64,000 nt of DNA from Sphingomonas corticis (GCF_012035195.1 NZ_JAAVJH010000006.1:248001-312000); one strand, 5' to 3'. Shown: positions 18,155 through 26,763, numbered from the stretch's first letter. Made by a program: numbers and translations. The notes: generated by a model not told the origin, from the sequence alone.

Positions 18155-18471
18155 CGGGGCGAGCATTTCGCGATCGCCCTGGCCAGGTCCGCCTTCAGCT
18201 GCGCGAAGTCGCGGTCCAGCCCGCCGCCGCGGCCGATCAGCACATGGTCCGCACCCGCCACCCCGCGCTCGGGCAGCACCTCGCGCGCCAGGGCGCGGAA
18301 GCGGCGCTTGATGCGGTTGCGCACCACCGCGTTGCCGATCTTCTTCGTGACGGTAATGCCCAGTCGGACCGTCGGATCGCCATCGCCGCGCGGGTGCACC
18401 AACAGCACGAAGCCGGGCATCGGAGCCCGACGCCCGGCGTTCGCCTTCAGATAGTCCGCCCGCTTCGTCAT
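18151..18471 (-). CDS. rnpA: ribonuclease P protein component
   Basis: A 106-residue basic protein with the RnpA signature RNRIKRRFRALAREVL and LGITVTKKIGNAVVRN. It is the protein subunit of RNase P, which matures tRNA 5' ends. The ATG at 18471 gives MTKRADYLKANAG, the common start in related genes; a GTG at 18480 is an alternative. It lies 35 bases after rpmH in the classical order. Confidence 0.93.
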   Translation of the reverse strand: MTKRADYLKANAGRRAPMPGFVLLVHPRGDGDPTVRLGITVTKKIGNAVVRNRIKRRFRALAREVLPERGVAGADHVLIGRGGGLDRDFAQLKADLARAIAKCSPR

Positions 18472-18506
18472 CCGCTGCACGGATGAGCAGGCGGGAACCG
18501 GTTCGG

Positions 18507-18641
18507 TTACGCCGACAGCTTCTTGCGGCCGCGCGCCCGGCGCGCGCGGATCACCGCCCGGCCGCCCACCGTCGCCATCCGCGCGCGGAAACCGTGACGG
18601 CGCGCCCGCACCAGGTTGCTCGGCTGAAAGGTCCGCTTCAT
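18507..18641 (-). CDS. rpmH: 50S ribosomal protein L34
   Basis: A 44-residue protein beginning [19 protein letters not shown] and ending in GRKKLSA, a full-length bL34. It is the first gene of the minus-strand chain rpmH-rnpA-yidD-yidC-engB. GGGAAA about eight bases upstream of the ATG is a plausible ribosome binding site. In many bacteria this cluster lies near oriC, but no dnaA or DnaA-box cluster is seen here. Confidence 0.96.
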   Translation of the reverse strand: MKRTFQPSNLVRARRHGFRARMATVGGRAVIRARRARGRKKLSA

Positions 18642-18734
18642 CGTTCATTTCCCGCGATCAAATATCAAGGGCCGCCCCCAGCGATGGGTGACGACCCGCA
18701 TGAGCGCCGCCGGTAGGCGAAAGGCGCTTCCAAG

Positions 18735-19034
18735 TCAACGCGGCCCAAGTCGACGGAGCGACGACTTGCGGCGGGCCCGCCGGCGCAGCGCGCTGGGACG
18801 GCGCATGGCGACATCGACGGCATGGCCGATCCGCGGCCAGCGCCGCTTCGCGCGCGCGAACCGCACCTGCGCCCACCGCGAGTTGCGCAGCACCAGCACC
18901 AGTCCGCCTGCGAACAGGAAGATGCCGCCCGGGCCCGGCAGCGGCCCGACCACGCCCGCCGCCAGGATCAGCAGCACGCCCGCGGCCAGCTGGCCCGCGC
19001 GGGCGAGGGGGTGGCGATCGGTCATCCTTTTCAT
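18735..19034 (-). CDS. small PGPGG-motif membrane protein
   Basis: A 99-residue protein with two hydrophobic segments (AAGVLLILAAGVVGPLPG and GGIFLFAGGLVLVL) separated by the turn PLPGPGG, followed by a very basic tail (RRWPRIGHAVDVAMRRPSA). It resembles the PGPGW-type small transmembrane family; function unknown. Starts at 19034 and 19025 are both possible. It lies upstream of rpmH on the same strand with about 93 bases between. Confidence 0.65.
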   Translation of the reverse strand: MKRMTDRHPLARAGQLAAGVLLILAAGVVGPLPGPGGIFLFAGGLVLVLRNSRWAQVRFARAKRRWPRIGHAVDVAMRRPSALRRRARRKSSLRRLGPR

Positions 19035-19160
19035 GTGGGGTCGGCTACTCGCGGGACAACCTGGATCAATCTGGCGTTCCCCTCCGTCGCCGACACGCTA
19101 TGAACGTCGGCTGACGGGGTCGGCGTGCCGCATCGGGCGGGGCGTGCGATGGGGGGAATG

Positions 19161-20338
19161 ATGGTCGCGATCGTATCGACGGTGGCGTACCTGGGCCTGG
19201 AGGCCCGGGGCGTCGAGGTGCAGGTGCAGCTGATCCCGGGCCTCCCCGCGTTCAACATGGTCGGACTGGCCGACAAGGCGGTGGGCGAGAGCCGCGAGCG
19301 CGTGCGCGGCGCCGTCGCCGGCATGGGCCTCGCGCTGCCGCCCAAGCGGATCGCGGTGAACCTGTCGCCGGCCGACCTGCCGAAGGAAGGGTCGCACTTC
19401 GACCTGCCGGTCGCGCTGGGGCTGCTGGCGGCGATGGGGGTCGTCGATGCGGAGGCGCTGGCCGACTATGTCGTCGTCGGCGAGCTCGGGCTCGACGGCC
19501 GCCTCGCGCCTTCGCCGGGCGTGCTGCTCGCCGCGCTCCACGCCGCGGAGACGGGCAGGGGGCTGATCTGCCCCGCGGCGCAGGGCAGCGAGGCGGCGTG
19601 GGGCGGCGGGATCGAGGTGGTGGCCGCGCCCGACCTCCTGTCGCTGCTGAACCATCTGAAGGGCGAGCAGCTGCTCGCACCGCCGCAACCGGGCGGGGTG
19701 GAAGAGGGGCGCAGCGGACCCGACCTGCGCCAGGTGAAGGGGCAGGAGGTCGCCAAGCGCGCGCTGGAGATCGCCGCGGCGGGTGCGCACAACCTGCTGT
19801 TCTGCGGTCCGCCGGGGGCGGGCAAGTCGCTGATGGCGGCGTGTCTGCCCGGCATCCTGCCCCCGCTCGACCCCGCCGAGGCGCTGGAGGTCAGCATGGT
19901 GCAGTCGGTCGCGGGGACGCTGCCCGGCGGCACGCTGACGCGAGCGCGCCCGTTCCGCAGCCCGCACCACAGCGCCAGCATGGCGGCGTTGACCGGCGGC
20001 GGGCTGCGCGTGAAACCGGGCGAGGTCAGCCTCGCGCACCTGGGCGTCCTGTTCCTCGACGAACTGCCCGAGTTCGGCCGCGCCGCGCTCGATTCGCTGC
20101 GACAGCCGCTGGAGACGGGCACCGTCTCCGTCGCGCGCGCCAACGCGCACGTCACCTTTCCCGCGCGGGTGCAGCTGGTGGCGGCGATGAACCCGTGCCG
20201 GTGCGGGCACCTGGGCGATGCAGGGCTCGCCTGCGCGCGCGCGCCGCGCTGCGCCGCAGACTATCAGGCCAAGGTGTCGGGCCCGCTGCTCGACCGCATC
20301 GACCTCCACGTCGATGTCGCGGCGGTGAGCGCGGCCGA
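19161..20338 (+). pseudogene. yifB: yifB/comM 5' part, disrupted by transposon insertion
   Basis: This encodes the first 392 residues of a YifB/ComM Mg-chelatase-like AAA ATPase: the N-terminal Lon-protease-like domain (STVAYLGLEARGVEVQV, NMVGLADKAVGESRERVR), Walker A CGPPGAGKS, and the LLDRIDLHVDV segment. Homology stops at codon GA|C, exactly where the transposon begins. The frame runs on into the transposon to a stop at 20528, adding about 62 foreign residues. ComM is a helicase that aids integration of DNA in natural transformation, and loss of it reduces transformation. The start is one of the ATGs at 19158/19161, after GGGGGGA. Confidence 0.92.
20334..20338. repeat. target-site duplication, left copy (GCCGA)
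   Basis: GCCGA directly precedes the transposon end that starts TGTC and is repeated at 50241-50245. Five-base duplications are characteristic of Tn7-family insertion. Confidence 0.9.
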
Positions 20339-20382
20339 TGTCAAACATGGAAGTATGTCGGAATATCGGAAGCTAGTCGGAA
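20339..20382. repeat. transposon left end with three TCGGAA motifs
   Basis: The left terminus starts TGTCAAACATGG and carries ATGTCGGAA (20355-20363), TCGGAA (20366-20371) and AGTCGGAA (20375-20382). The same core occurs in inverted orientation at the right end. Repeats like these are what TnsB binds in Tn7 relatives. Confidence 0.7.
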
Positions 20383-20541
20383 CGACGCCGAGCCGCTTGC
20401 GCCGTGGTAGGGCGGCTAAGCGATTCGTTGGACACTACAATTCGGGATCGCGAGAGCTGTCTCGCAAGCATGCGGGTCCAATTTCAATGGTCTTTGACCC
20501 GCCAATAATTTTACGCGCCGCCGCTTGATGTTCCTAATCCG

Positions 20542-20574
20542 TTCGACGCGCTCCACGCATCGGGGCGCGTCGAA
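20542..20574. repeat. inverted repeat upstream of the exonuclease gene
   Basis: Perfect 9-bp arms TTCGACGCG (20542-20550) and CGCGTCGAA (20566-20574) with a 15-base loop lie just before the first cargo gene; GGAG follows at once. It could be an operator or the terminator of a transcript entering from yifB. Confidence 0.5.
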
Positions 20575-20586
20575 TGGAGAATGCCG

Positions 20587-21477
20587 ATGTTGCGGCAGAA
20601 CGGAGTGGAGGATCTCGTCGAGCGCCTGGAGCGCGACGGCGGCCACCGCGTCCTCAGACGCCTGGACCTGCGTGAGGGCAGGACGGGCGTGGACTACGAC
20701 GGCGGGCCGACCTCGATCGGGCTGGTGCTCGACGTGGAGACCACCGGCAAGGACCCCGGCACGGACCTGATCATCGAGCTCGCCATGCGGCGGTTCCGCT
20801 ACGATCGGCTCGGACGCGTCGTGAAGATCGATCGCGCCTGGTCGTGGCGCGAGGATCCCGGCCGCGCGCTGGATGAAGAAATCGTCCGGCTGACGGGCAT
20901 CACCGACGCGGATCTGGTCGGACAGGAGATCGACGAGGACGCCGCAGGCCGTCTCCTCGCCTCGGCCGACCTCGTCATCGCGCATAATGCCAGTTTCGAC
21001 AGAAAGTTCGTCGAACGTCGCCTGCCGGGATCCGCGGGGCAGGCGTGGTGCTGCACGTGCGCCGAGATCGATTGGGCGGCGGCGGGGTTGGAGGGCAGGT
21101 CGCTGGGCTGGCTCTGTGCGCAGGCCGGCTTCTTCTACGACGCGCACCGCGCGGGCAACGACGTCGATGCCGTCATCGAGCTTCTGCGCCACGAACTGCC
21201 GGACGGCCGAACGGTGCTCGCCGAGCTGGTCGACAGCGCCGAGTGTCCAACGGTCCGCGTGGAGGCGTTCGGCGCCGACTTCGGCGTCAAGGATGCGCTC
21301 CGCGCCCGTGGATACCGCTGGAATGCCGAATCCAAGGTGTGGTGGCGCGAGGTGACCGCCGACGCGCTGACGGCGGAGGAGTTCTGGCTCGCGCGCGAGG
21401 TCTACGCGCCCGAGCACCGCTCCCGCGCCCTCGGTCCGAGGCTCACCGAGATGACGGCCCGCGAACGCTACGCGTGA
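20587..21477 (+). CDS. DnaQ-like 3'-5' exonuclease
   Basis: A 296-residue protein with the DEDDh exonuclease motifs: [19 protein letters not shown] (ExoI, Asp and Glu), HNASFDRKF (ExoII, Asp) and [10 protein letters not shown] (ExoIII, His and Asp). After about residue 200 comes an extra domain with [15 protein letters not shown], a pattern also seen in phage-linked exonucleases. It should remove nucleotides from 3' ends of DNA or RNA. ATG 20587 lies six bases after GGAGA; the ATG at 20581 is too close. It heads a run of three plus-strand genes. Confidence 0.8.
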   Translation: MLRQNGVEDLVERLERDGGHRVLRRLDLREGRTGVDYDGGPTSIGLVLDVETTGKDPGTDLIIELAMRRFRYDRLGRVVKIDRAWSWREDPGRALDEEIVRLTGITDADLVGQEIDEDAAGRLLASADLVIAHNASFDRKFVERRLPGSAGQAWCCTCAEIDWAAAGLEGRSLGWLCAQAGFFYDAHRAGNDVDAVIELLRHELPDGRTVLAELVDSAECPTVRVEAFGADFGVKDALRARGYRWNAESKVWWREVTADALTAEEFWLAREVYAPEHRSRALGPRLTEMTARERYA

Positions 21478-21518
21478 CCGCGACCTCCGGTTTTTCCTCA
21501 TTCAGCAAGGATCTCACC

Positions 21519-22340
21519 ATGACCAAGAAGAAGATCGACGCTACCCCGAAGACGACCACCGCTGCCCTCGCCACGCTGCCCGAGGCCAAGCTCGCGCCGT
21601 TGTTCGGCTCCCCGCTCGCCTTGGACAAGCTGCCGGGCTCGGGCGGAGACGTGACCCGCGAGGAGGGTGTCACGCTCGTCGTGGGCCGGGCATACGCCAC
21701 CCGCGACCGCACCGTGCCTGCGAGCGAGGTGTTCTTCGTCCCTGGCGCCAAGCCCCGGGGTGACGGCCCCTGGCTGCGGGAGGCGGACAAGCTCAGCTGG
21801 CGCGACGAGGAGACGGGGTTCGAGTGCATCATGCTGCGCGACACGCATGGTGGCCACCTCTGCGGCTACGTCGGCATCCCGCGCGATCATCCGCTCTGGG
21901 GATGGGATCACCGTGCGGTGCCGGCGGAGCTCGGCGTCGAGGTGCACGGCGGGCTCACCTACTCGCGGATCTGCGAGGAGGGTCCGAGCCCCGCTCGGCG
22001 TCTGGTCGCCGAGGCTCGGCGGATTTGCCACGTGCCGCCCTCGGCCGTCAGGTACATGCCGCTGGAGCACGCGACCGAACACCGCCCCGGCGACGCCCAC
22101 GCCTGGTGGTTCGGCTTCTCGTGCAACCACGTCTACGACGTCGTGCCGGGCGATCGCGGCGACCGCGCGAGGTTCCTCGGCGCCGAGACCGCGGCCGAGT
22201 ATCGGGACGACGCCTACGTCGTGCGCGAGATCCTGAACCTCGCGCGCCAGCTCCGCGCGATCGCCGATGGCGCGCCGGTGCCGCCGAGGGAAGGCCCGCC
22301 GCTGCCCGCCTTCGGCCTCGACCCGAAGAAGGGAGCCTGA
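21519..22340 (+). CDS. hypothetical protein, phage/mobile-element type
   Basis: A 273-residue protein of unknown function with a Thr/Ala-rich N-terminus. Its second half shows a pattern met in hypothetical proteins of phages and mobile elements: YVGIPRDHPLWGW, VHGGLTYSRIC, WWFGFSCNHVYDVVPGD and YRDDAYVVREILNLARQL. No catalytic motif can be assigned, although the Cys/His/Trp placement may hint at a metal site. The start has AAGGA eight bases upstream. It follows the exonuclease gene by 41 bases and precedes the next gene by two, so the three are probably cotranscribed. Confidence 0.6.
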   Translation: MTKKKIDATPKTTTAALATLPEAKLAPLFGSPLALDKLPGSGGDVTREEGVTLVVGRAYATRDRTVPASEVFFVPGAKPRGDGPWLREADKLSWRDEETGFECIMLRDTHGGHLCGYVGIPRDHPLWGWDHRAVPAELGVEVHGGLTYSRICEEGPSPARRLVAEARRICHVPPSAVRYMPLEHATEHRPGDAHAWWFGFSCNHVYDVVPGDRGDRARFLGAETAAEYRDDAYVVREILNLARQLRAIADGAPVPPREGPPLPAFGLDPKKGA

Positions 22341-22342
22341 AG

Positions 22343-23131
22343 GTGGACCGGCGCGATCGACACTCGGGCGAGCTGCCATGGGGATGGTGGCTCCGCGTGC
22401 GCGGGGGCAAGATCGAGGACGAGGACGGCCGCACCTGGAGCACGGTGCGCGACGCCTTCTGGGAGGGCGAGCTCGGCTTCCCGGACGTCCACTTCGCGCC
22501 GGAGCAGCACGAGCTGATGACCCGGGTCCTCACCGCCATCGACGGCCGGTGGCTCCTCGGCGACGAGCGCAGGCACGACCTGTTTGGTGGCGACATGCTG
22601 TTCTGGCGCTTCTACCAGTGTTGGCTCAGTTCGATCGGGATGCTCGACACGGCCCACAGGACGAGCTTCGGGACCGCGCCGCTGGAGGCGCCGCTGTCGC
22701 CGGAGGGCCGTTCCGTGATGCTGATGCTGCAGGCCACCCGTGAGCCGGCATGGGAACGCATGCCGATAGCCGAGGTCGTCGAGGCGGTCGCAGCCGCTGG
22801 GCGAGGTGCAGATGGCGGCCGAGAGGCTGCGCTCAGGGAATTCGAGCGATCGGTCGGATTCAGGCGTCACCTCTTCGCCCGCGAGCGCGTCGGCCGCACC
22901 CACCTGGTGACCCTCACCGGCATCGCGGCGGAGGCGCGCATGCCGACGAGGCGCGTCTCATGGTCGCAGGCTTTCACGGACGAGACGGGCAGGGACGACC
23001 TGTTCGCCTGGCTCGCCCGCAGGGTCGACCGCTGGGACGACTGGGGAAGGCTGGCGCATGGCCGCGGCGCGGACGCGCTGACCCGCCATCTGCTGGAACT
23101 CATCGTCCAGGAAGGCGGGCTTCGCGCCTGA
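22343..23131 (+). CDS. hypothetical protein
   Basis: A 262-residue, Trp- and Arg-rich protein with no domain I recognise. Visible features are WGWWLRVRGGKIEDEDGRTW near the N-terminus and a Trp-rich segment MLFWRFYQCWLSS; the C-terminal third is acidic/basic mixed and probably helical. The GTG start lies two bases after the upstream stop with GGGAG seven bases before it. Its position behind the exonuclease and a phage-like gene suggests a joint role, but that is only context. Confidence 0.55.
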   Translation: MDRRDRHSGELPWGWWLRVRGGKIEDEDGRTWSTVRDAFWEGELGFPDVHFAPEQHELMTRVLTAIDGRWLLGDERRHDLFGGDMLFWRFYQCWLSSIGMLDTAHRTSFGTAPLEAPLSPEGRSVMLMLQATREPAWERMPIAEVVEAVAAAGRGADGGREAALREFERSVGFRRHLFARERVGRTHLVTLTGIAAEARMPTRRVSWSQAFTDETGRDDLFAWLARRVDRWDDWGRLAHGRGADALTRHLLELIVQEGGLRA

Positions 23132-23206
23132 GCGGCGCTGGACTGGAGCGTAACACCGTGGCGCACACCATTCAGGCGGGCGGAGGCCCGCGGATCCATC
23201 CCGCGA

Positions 23207-23470
23207 TCAGTTTGGGAAGGCGTCCCGCTCGAACAGGAAGCCCGCATCGATGATCGCGTCGACGAGGTCGGGGAAGTAGCGGAACTCGACCACCAGCGCC
23301 TTTCCCATCCACGTCGCCTCGGCGTCGACGTTGGCGCGCAGCCAGGATTCGGCTCGCGGCGTCAACGGCTCGATCATGGCGAAGCTGCCTTCGTGGGTCG
23401 CCAGGAAAGCGGCGCCCGCGTCGCGAGGTGCGCAGAACTTGAGCAGGGGGTTTTCGGATGTGTCGGTCAT
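23207..23470 (-). CDS. small hypothetical protein
   Basis: An 87-residue protein, MTDTSENPLLKF... with a repeated pattern of an acidic/hydrophobic helix followed by ATWMGKALVVEFRYFPDLVDAI. Similar small proteins occur on plasmids and mobile elements of proteobacteria without known function. It may be the last gene of the minus-strand group 25323 to 23207. Confidence 0.5.
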   Translation of the reverse strand: MTDTSENPLLKFCAPRDAGAAFLATHEGSFAMIEPLTPRAESWLRANVDAEATWMGKALVVEFRYFPDLVDAIIDAGFLFERDAFPN

Positions 23471-23518
23471 GGCTCAGGTCCGATCTGTGCATCTTCGAGG
23501 GGGTCGGTGGCCAGCCTG

Positions 23519-24022
23519 TCAAGTCGCAGCTGCGCCAAGCAGGTGCCACGCCTCGCGGTATGGCTCCAGCCAACCGGCCTCCAACTTGTCCATCTTCAGG
23601 TGGCCGTAGTCGGGCAGGAACCGCCGGAAGTCGCTGTCCTTGCGCTGCTGGCCCCACTTCCCCGGCTGCGAGAGCCAGGCCTGGTGCGCCTCGGCCAGCG
23701 CGACGGCGACGATCGCGGCGGGGACGACGTAGGTGAACGCGCCGCCCGGCTTGTGCGCGGCGAAGTCCACGAAGCAGTAGAACAGCGTGGGCGAGGTCAG
23801 CGCCTAGTGCTTCTTGCGCATGTGCCAGCCGTCATCGGCCCCGGTGCTGTTCCGGGTCTTCACCTGCACGGCGCAGAGCCGGTCGCCGATCTCGTCGGTG
23901 ACGACGATGTCGCAGTTGGGGACGCCTGCCGGCGCGAGGGCCGCTATGTAGCCGCGCCGGAGCAGCTCGCTCATCACGAAGTGCTCGCCGTCCGCGCCCG
24001 TCAGACTGGTGGCACTCACCAT
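23519..24022 (-). pseudogene. nuclease-like conserved protein interrupted by an amber codon
   Basis: One continuous frame of 168 codons is broken only by a TAG at 23804-23806. Before it comes TGADGEHFVMSELLRRGYIA, CDIVVTDE and CAVQVKTRN, a D-x(n)-QVK layout like PD-(D/E)XK nucleases; after it ALTSPTLFYCFVDFAAHKPGG and YGHLKMDKLEAGWLEPYREAW. Homologues that I recall read KKHEEL at the break, so a GAG to TAG change is likely. The ATG at 24022 overlaps the stop of the upstream DUF5818 gene. Without suppression the product would be 72 residues, lacking its second half. Confidence 0.7.
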
Positions 24023-24234
24023 CCGGATGGCTCGATCCGGCTGACTGCCAGCACATTGAACGCGTCCCTCGTCCCGCGGACCCGGACGTTGCGACCCACG
24101 AGCCCGCTCGCCTTCCAGCCTGCGAGGAAGCCGGTGTCGAGACGCCACTGCCCGCCCCCGTCCGCCCGGAGGAGCAAGCCGTGTCCGTCTCGGTCGAGCC
24201 GGCCCGTCAGCTCGTGCTGCGATCCGCGCGGCAT
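24016..24234 (-). CDS. DUF5818-like small protein
   Basis: A 72-residue protein: ELTGRLDRDGHGLLLRADGGGQWRLD then VGRNVRVRGTRDAFNVLAVSRI, a small OB-like beta-barrel pattern common in sphingomonads and annotated there as DUF5818. Function unknown. The ATG at 24234 is preferred to a TTG at 24252 because GAGGTG precedes it and homologues start there. It lies 21 bases after the DUF2511-type gene and its stop overlaps the start of the amber-interrupted gene. Confidence 0.65.
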   Translation of the reverse strand: MPRGSQHELTGRLDRDGHGLLLRADGGGQWRLDTGFLAGWKASGLVGRNVRVRGTRDAFNVLAVSRIEPSGW

Positions 24235-24255
24235 GGCCGTCACCTCAGCCAAGGA

Positions 24256-25323
24256 TCAGCCGCACAGCTTGCGGCCTTCCTGGATGAGGTCGCCGATGTT
24301 GATCCTCAGCGTCGGGCCGCCCTTCGCTCCCGCCGCCCGCAGCTCACGGATCATCTGCTGGTTCTCCGCCCATATCGGCTTGATGTCCCTGTACTGCCGT
24401 GCGGCCGCGCCGTTCACAGCGTAGACGGTTAAGTCGGGAGCCTCGAACCAGACCGCGTCGCCGGCACAGCCGAGCCAGCCCCTGTCCACGGTCAGAGGCC
24501 AGGTGAGCCCGCGCGAGGCGAAGTCGGCCCTGGTCGCGTTCGGCGCGGGGATGGCGTTGCCGTCCTTCCACGTCGCCACCTTGTGCGTGACCTGGTTCAC
24601 CAGCAGCGTCATGCCCGGTCCGGGATAGTAGAAGGCGTCGTGCAGGTTCAGTTCGGACGGGCCGCGCTCGGCTCTGCCCAGCCGCTGCTCGAACGCGGCC
24701 CGGTTGAACGGCGTGCCGACGATCACGTTCTCCATGATCCAGCGCCGACGCTCATCCCGCTGCTGCGTATCGGCGACGCTGCCGCCCGAGGCCGACAGCC
24801 GGAACTGCCGCTCGGCGTGGAGCTCGGGCACGCCTGCCGCGGCCGGGTTGCCCTCCGCACCCCACTTGGGGAAGAAGCTGACGGTCGCGTCGTAGGTCGA
24901 GGCCGGCAGCGGCTTGTCGGCCTTGGCCGTGTCCAGCACCACCTTCGTGGTCGCCGCCGTGAGCGTCACGAACTCGCTGTAGCCGACGTAGGTGTCCGTC
25001 CCCTTTTGGCCGTGCAGATCGATGCTGGTCGACACCTTGATCGGGGTTGGCACGTTCGTGCCGATGCTCAGCTCGACGCGGTGGGCGTCGAGCGCACGCG
25101 GCTCGATGGTCAGGAACGGCTTGGAAGGTGTGGCCGGCGTTGCCGTCGGTGCGGCGGCGGCCGGCACGTTGGTGGGCTTGGCGCCGTTGGGCGCGGCGAT
25201 GCCAATCCCGAGGAACGCGGCCAGCGCGCCGAGGCCGAACTGCCAGCGCTTCGCGCCGGGGATGTATGGGTAAACCACTCCCGCCAGCGCCGCGAGCAGG
25301 AGCAATACGAGAATGCCGATCAT
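24256..25323 (-). CDS. membrane-anchored protein with DUF2511-type C-terminus
   Basis: A 355-residue protein with an N-terminal membrane segment (MIGILVLLLLAALAGVVYPYI), a Pro/Ala/Thr linker, a beta-rich middle, and a C-terminus matching DUF2511: LTWPLTVDRGWLGCAGDAVWF, TVYAVNGAAARQY, IKPIWAEN and IGDLIQEGRKLC. DUF2511 proteins are exported and uncharacterised. The start at 25323 begins at the anchor; longer frames run back into the divergent DREN gene. It is the first gene of the minus-strand group and is divergent from the SPARDA-type pair. Confidence 0.6.
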   Translation of the reverse strand: MIGILVLLLLAALAGVVYPYIPGAKRWQFGLGALAAFLGIGIAAPNGAKPTNVPAAAAPTATPATPSKPFLTIEPRALDAHRVELSIGTNVPTPIKVSTSIDLHGQKGTDTYVGYSEFVTLTAATTKVVLDTAKADKPLPASTYDATVSFFPKWGAEGNPAAAGVPELHAERQFRLSASGGSVADTQQRDERRRWIMENVIVGTPFNRAAFEQRLGRAERGPSELNLHDAFYYPGPGMTLLVNQVTHKVATWKDGNAIPAPNATRADFASRGLTWPLTVDRGWLGCAGDAVWFEAPDLTVYAVNGAAARQYRDIKPIWAENQQMIRELRAAGAKGGPTLRINIGDLIQEGRKLCG

Positions 25324-25401
25324 CCGATTGTCCTTCTGCCGATTATTGTCACCGTCTTCTGCCGCATTGCCAAGCCGCTTCATGGCGGCAGCGCCGTCTG
25401 C

Positions 25402-25407
25402 TATATT
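25402..25407 (+). promoter_or_regulatory. -10 box (TATATT) for the SPARDA-type operon
   Basis: TATATT ends six bases before the ATG at 25414, so transcription would start at or next to the start codon, giving a leaderless mRNA. No Shine-Dalgarno sequence is seen. The -35 region (around 25379) is weak. Confidence 0.45.
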
Positions 25408-25413
25408 CCCGCT

Positions 25414-26763
25414 ATGTTCCAGAACCAGCCTCAGCCCAAGCGGCTCCACCAGAACGTCCTCAACGGTCACCAGGGCGAGCAGCTTGTGTCCGCCCGGGCC
25501 GCTTCGATGGGGTTCGCGTTCCATGGCCTGAATCGGCTGGAGACGGGCGTGGACGGCATGATGGAACTGCGTGACCCGCTGACGCACGCTATGCTGGCGA
25601 AGTGGGTGGGTGTTCAGATCAAGACGACCGTCGGGGGCAACTACACGGGGGAGGATGAGCAGCGATTCGAATACCTTTTAGAGCCGGCTGACCTCGCATA
25701 TTGGGGTCCGTCGAATATCCCGATGATCATCGTGCTGGTCCGTCTGAGCGATCACACGATGTTCTGGAAGGCGGTCAATGCGGGGCGCCTCGACGAGCCG
25801 CGCCGGCTGGACTTCGACAAGGCGGCCGACGTGTTCGACGCCAGGGCCGCCGAAGCGATCGCGGCGCTGACGATCGAGAAGAACACGTTCGGAACCTACG
25901 TGCCGCCGATGCTGGCGGGCGAGCCCGCGCACCTGAACCTGGTGCGCATGGTGCTGCCGGAGGAGATCTTCGTCGCGGAGTCGCCCTTCAAGTCGGGCCG
26001 CGAGGCGGTGAAGGAGATGCTGCTGCACGACGGGCCCATGCACTTCGACTGGGTGATCCGCGACCGGACCTTCTGGTCGTTCCGCGATCCGCGCGGCACG
26101 GTGCTGGATGAGATCGTCGATGTCGGCTCGGTCGAGGCGGTGGAGACCGAGGCCGTGACCCTGCTTGACGACGTGGACGACCAGAACGCCGTCATCGAGC
26201 TGCTGCGCCGGAGCGTCGAGGCGCAGCTGTCCGGCGACTGCTTCTTCGACAAAGAGACGCGTGGCCTGTGCTTCCGCGCGCCGGGGCCGGGCATGAAGCG
26301 GGAATACGTCTACCGCTCGCTCCAGAACGTGACGAGCGCCGACGTGGTGACGCTTATCGGCAAGGAGGGTCGCGACGACATCATGCGCCACCACGCTTTC
26401 GTGCCGCGCTATCAGCGGATCGGCGACGACTGGTTCGTGTCGATCACGCCCACCTTCGTCTTCACCTCGGACGGCTACCGCACCCATCCGGCGTCCAGCA
26501 TCATGCTCGCGGGCAAGAAGAAGCTGGAGAAGGCGGGTGCGATCCGGGGCCAGTTCATCATGTGGCGCCATCTGCTGATCGCCTCGGCCACCGCACCGGC
26601 ACCGACCCTCCTCGACGATCCGGCCGAGGGCGTCGACGACCGCCCGCGCATCGGGTTCGAGCCGCTGGAGCCGCTGTCGCTGCCCGTCAGCGTGCCGGAG
26701 GACGTGTGGCGGGAGGAGGATCCGGAGGAGGCGGAACGGGTCGCTCAGGAGGGAATGATCTGA
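25414..26763 (+). CDS. DREN (DUF4365)-APAZ effector of a short Argonaute system
   Basis: A 449-residue protein. The N-terminal about 180 residues are a DUF4365/DREN nuclease domain: GFAFHGLNRLETGVDGMMEL (D47, E51), VGVQIKTT (Q68, K70) and FEYLLEPADLAYWG, an arrangement of the PD-(D/E)XK type. The remainder is APAZ-like, the region that binds short Argonautes in place of their missing N and PAZ domains. In SPARDA systems the Argonaute uses a guide to sense invader DNA, after which DREN degrades DNA and RNA indiscriminately and the cell stops growing. The stop TGA overlaps the Argonaute ATG by one base. Confidence 0.85.
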   Translation: MFQNQPQPKRLHQNVLNGHQGEQLVSARAASMGFAFHGLNRLETGVDGMMELRDPLTHAMLAKWVGVQIKTTVGGNYTGEDEQRFEYLLEPADLAYWGPSNIPMIIVLVRLSDHTMFWKAVNAGRLDEPRRLDFDKAADVFDARAAEAIAALTIEKNTFGTYVPPMLAGEPAHLNLVRMVLPEEIFVAESPFKSGREAVKEMLLHDGPMHFDWVIRDRTFWSFRDPRGTVLDEIVDVGSVEAVETEAVTLLDDVDDQNAVIELLRRSVEAQLSGDCFFDKETRGLCFRAPGPGMKREYVYRSLQNVTSADVVTLIGKEGRDDIMRHHAFVPRYQRIGDDWFVSITPTFVFTSDGYRTHPASSIMLAGKKKLEKAGAIRGQFIMWRHLLIASATAPAPTLLDDPAEGVDDRPRIGFEPLEPLSLPVSVPEDVWREEDPEEAERVAQEGMI

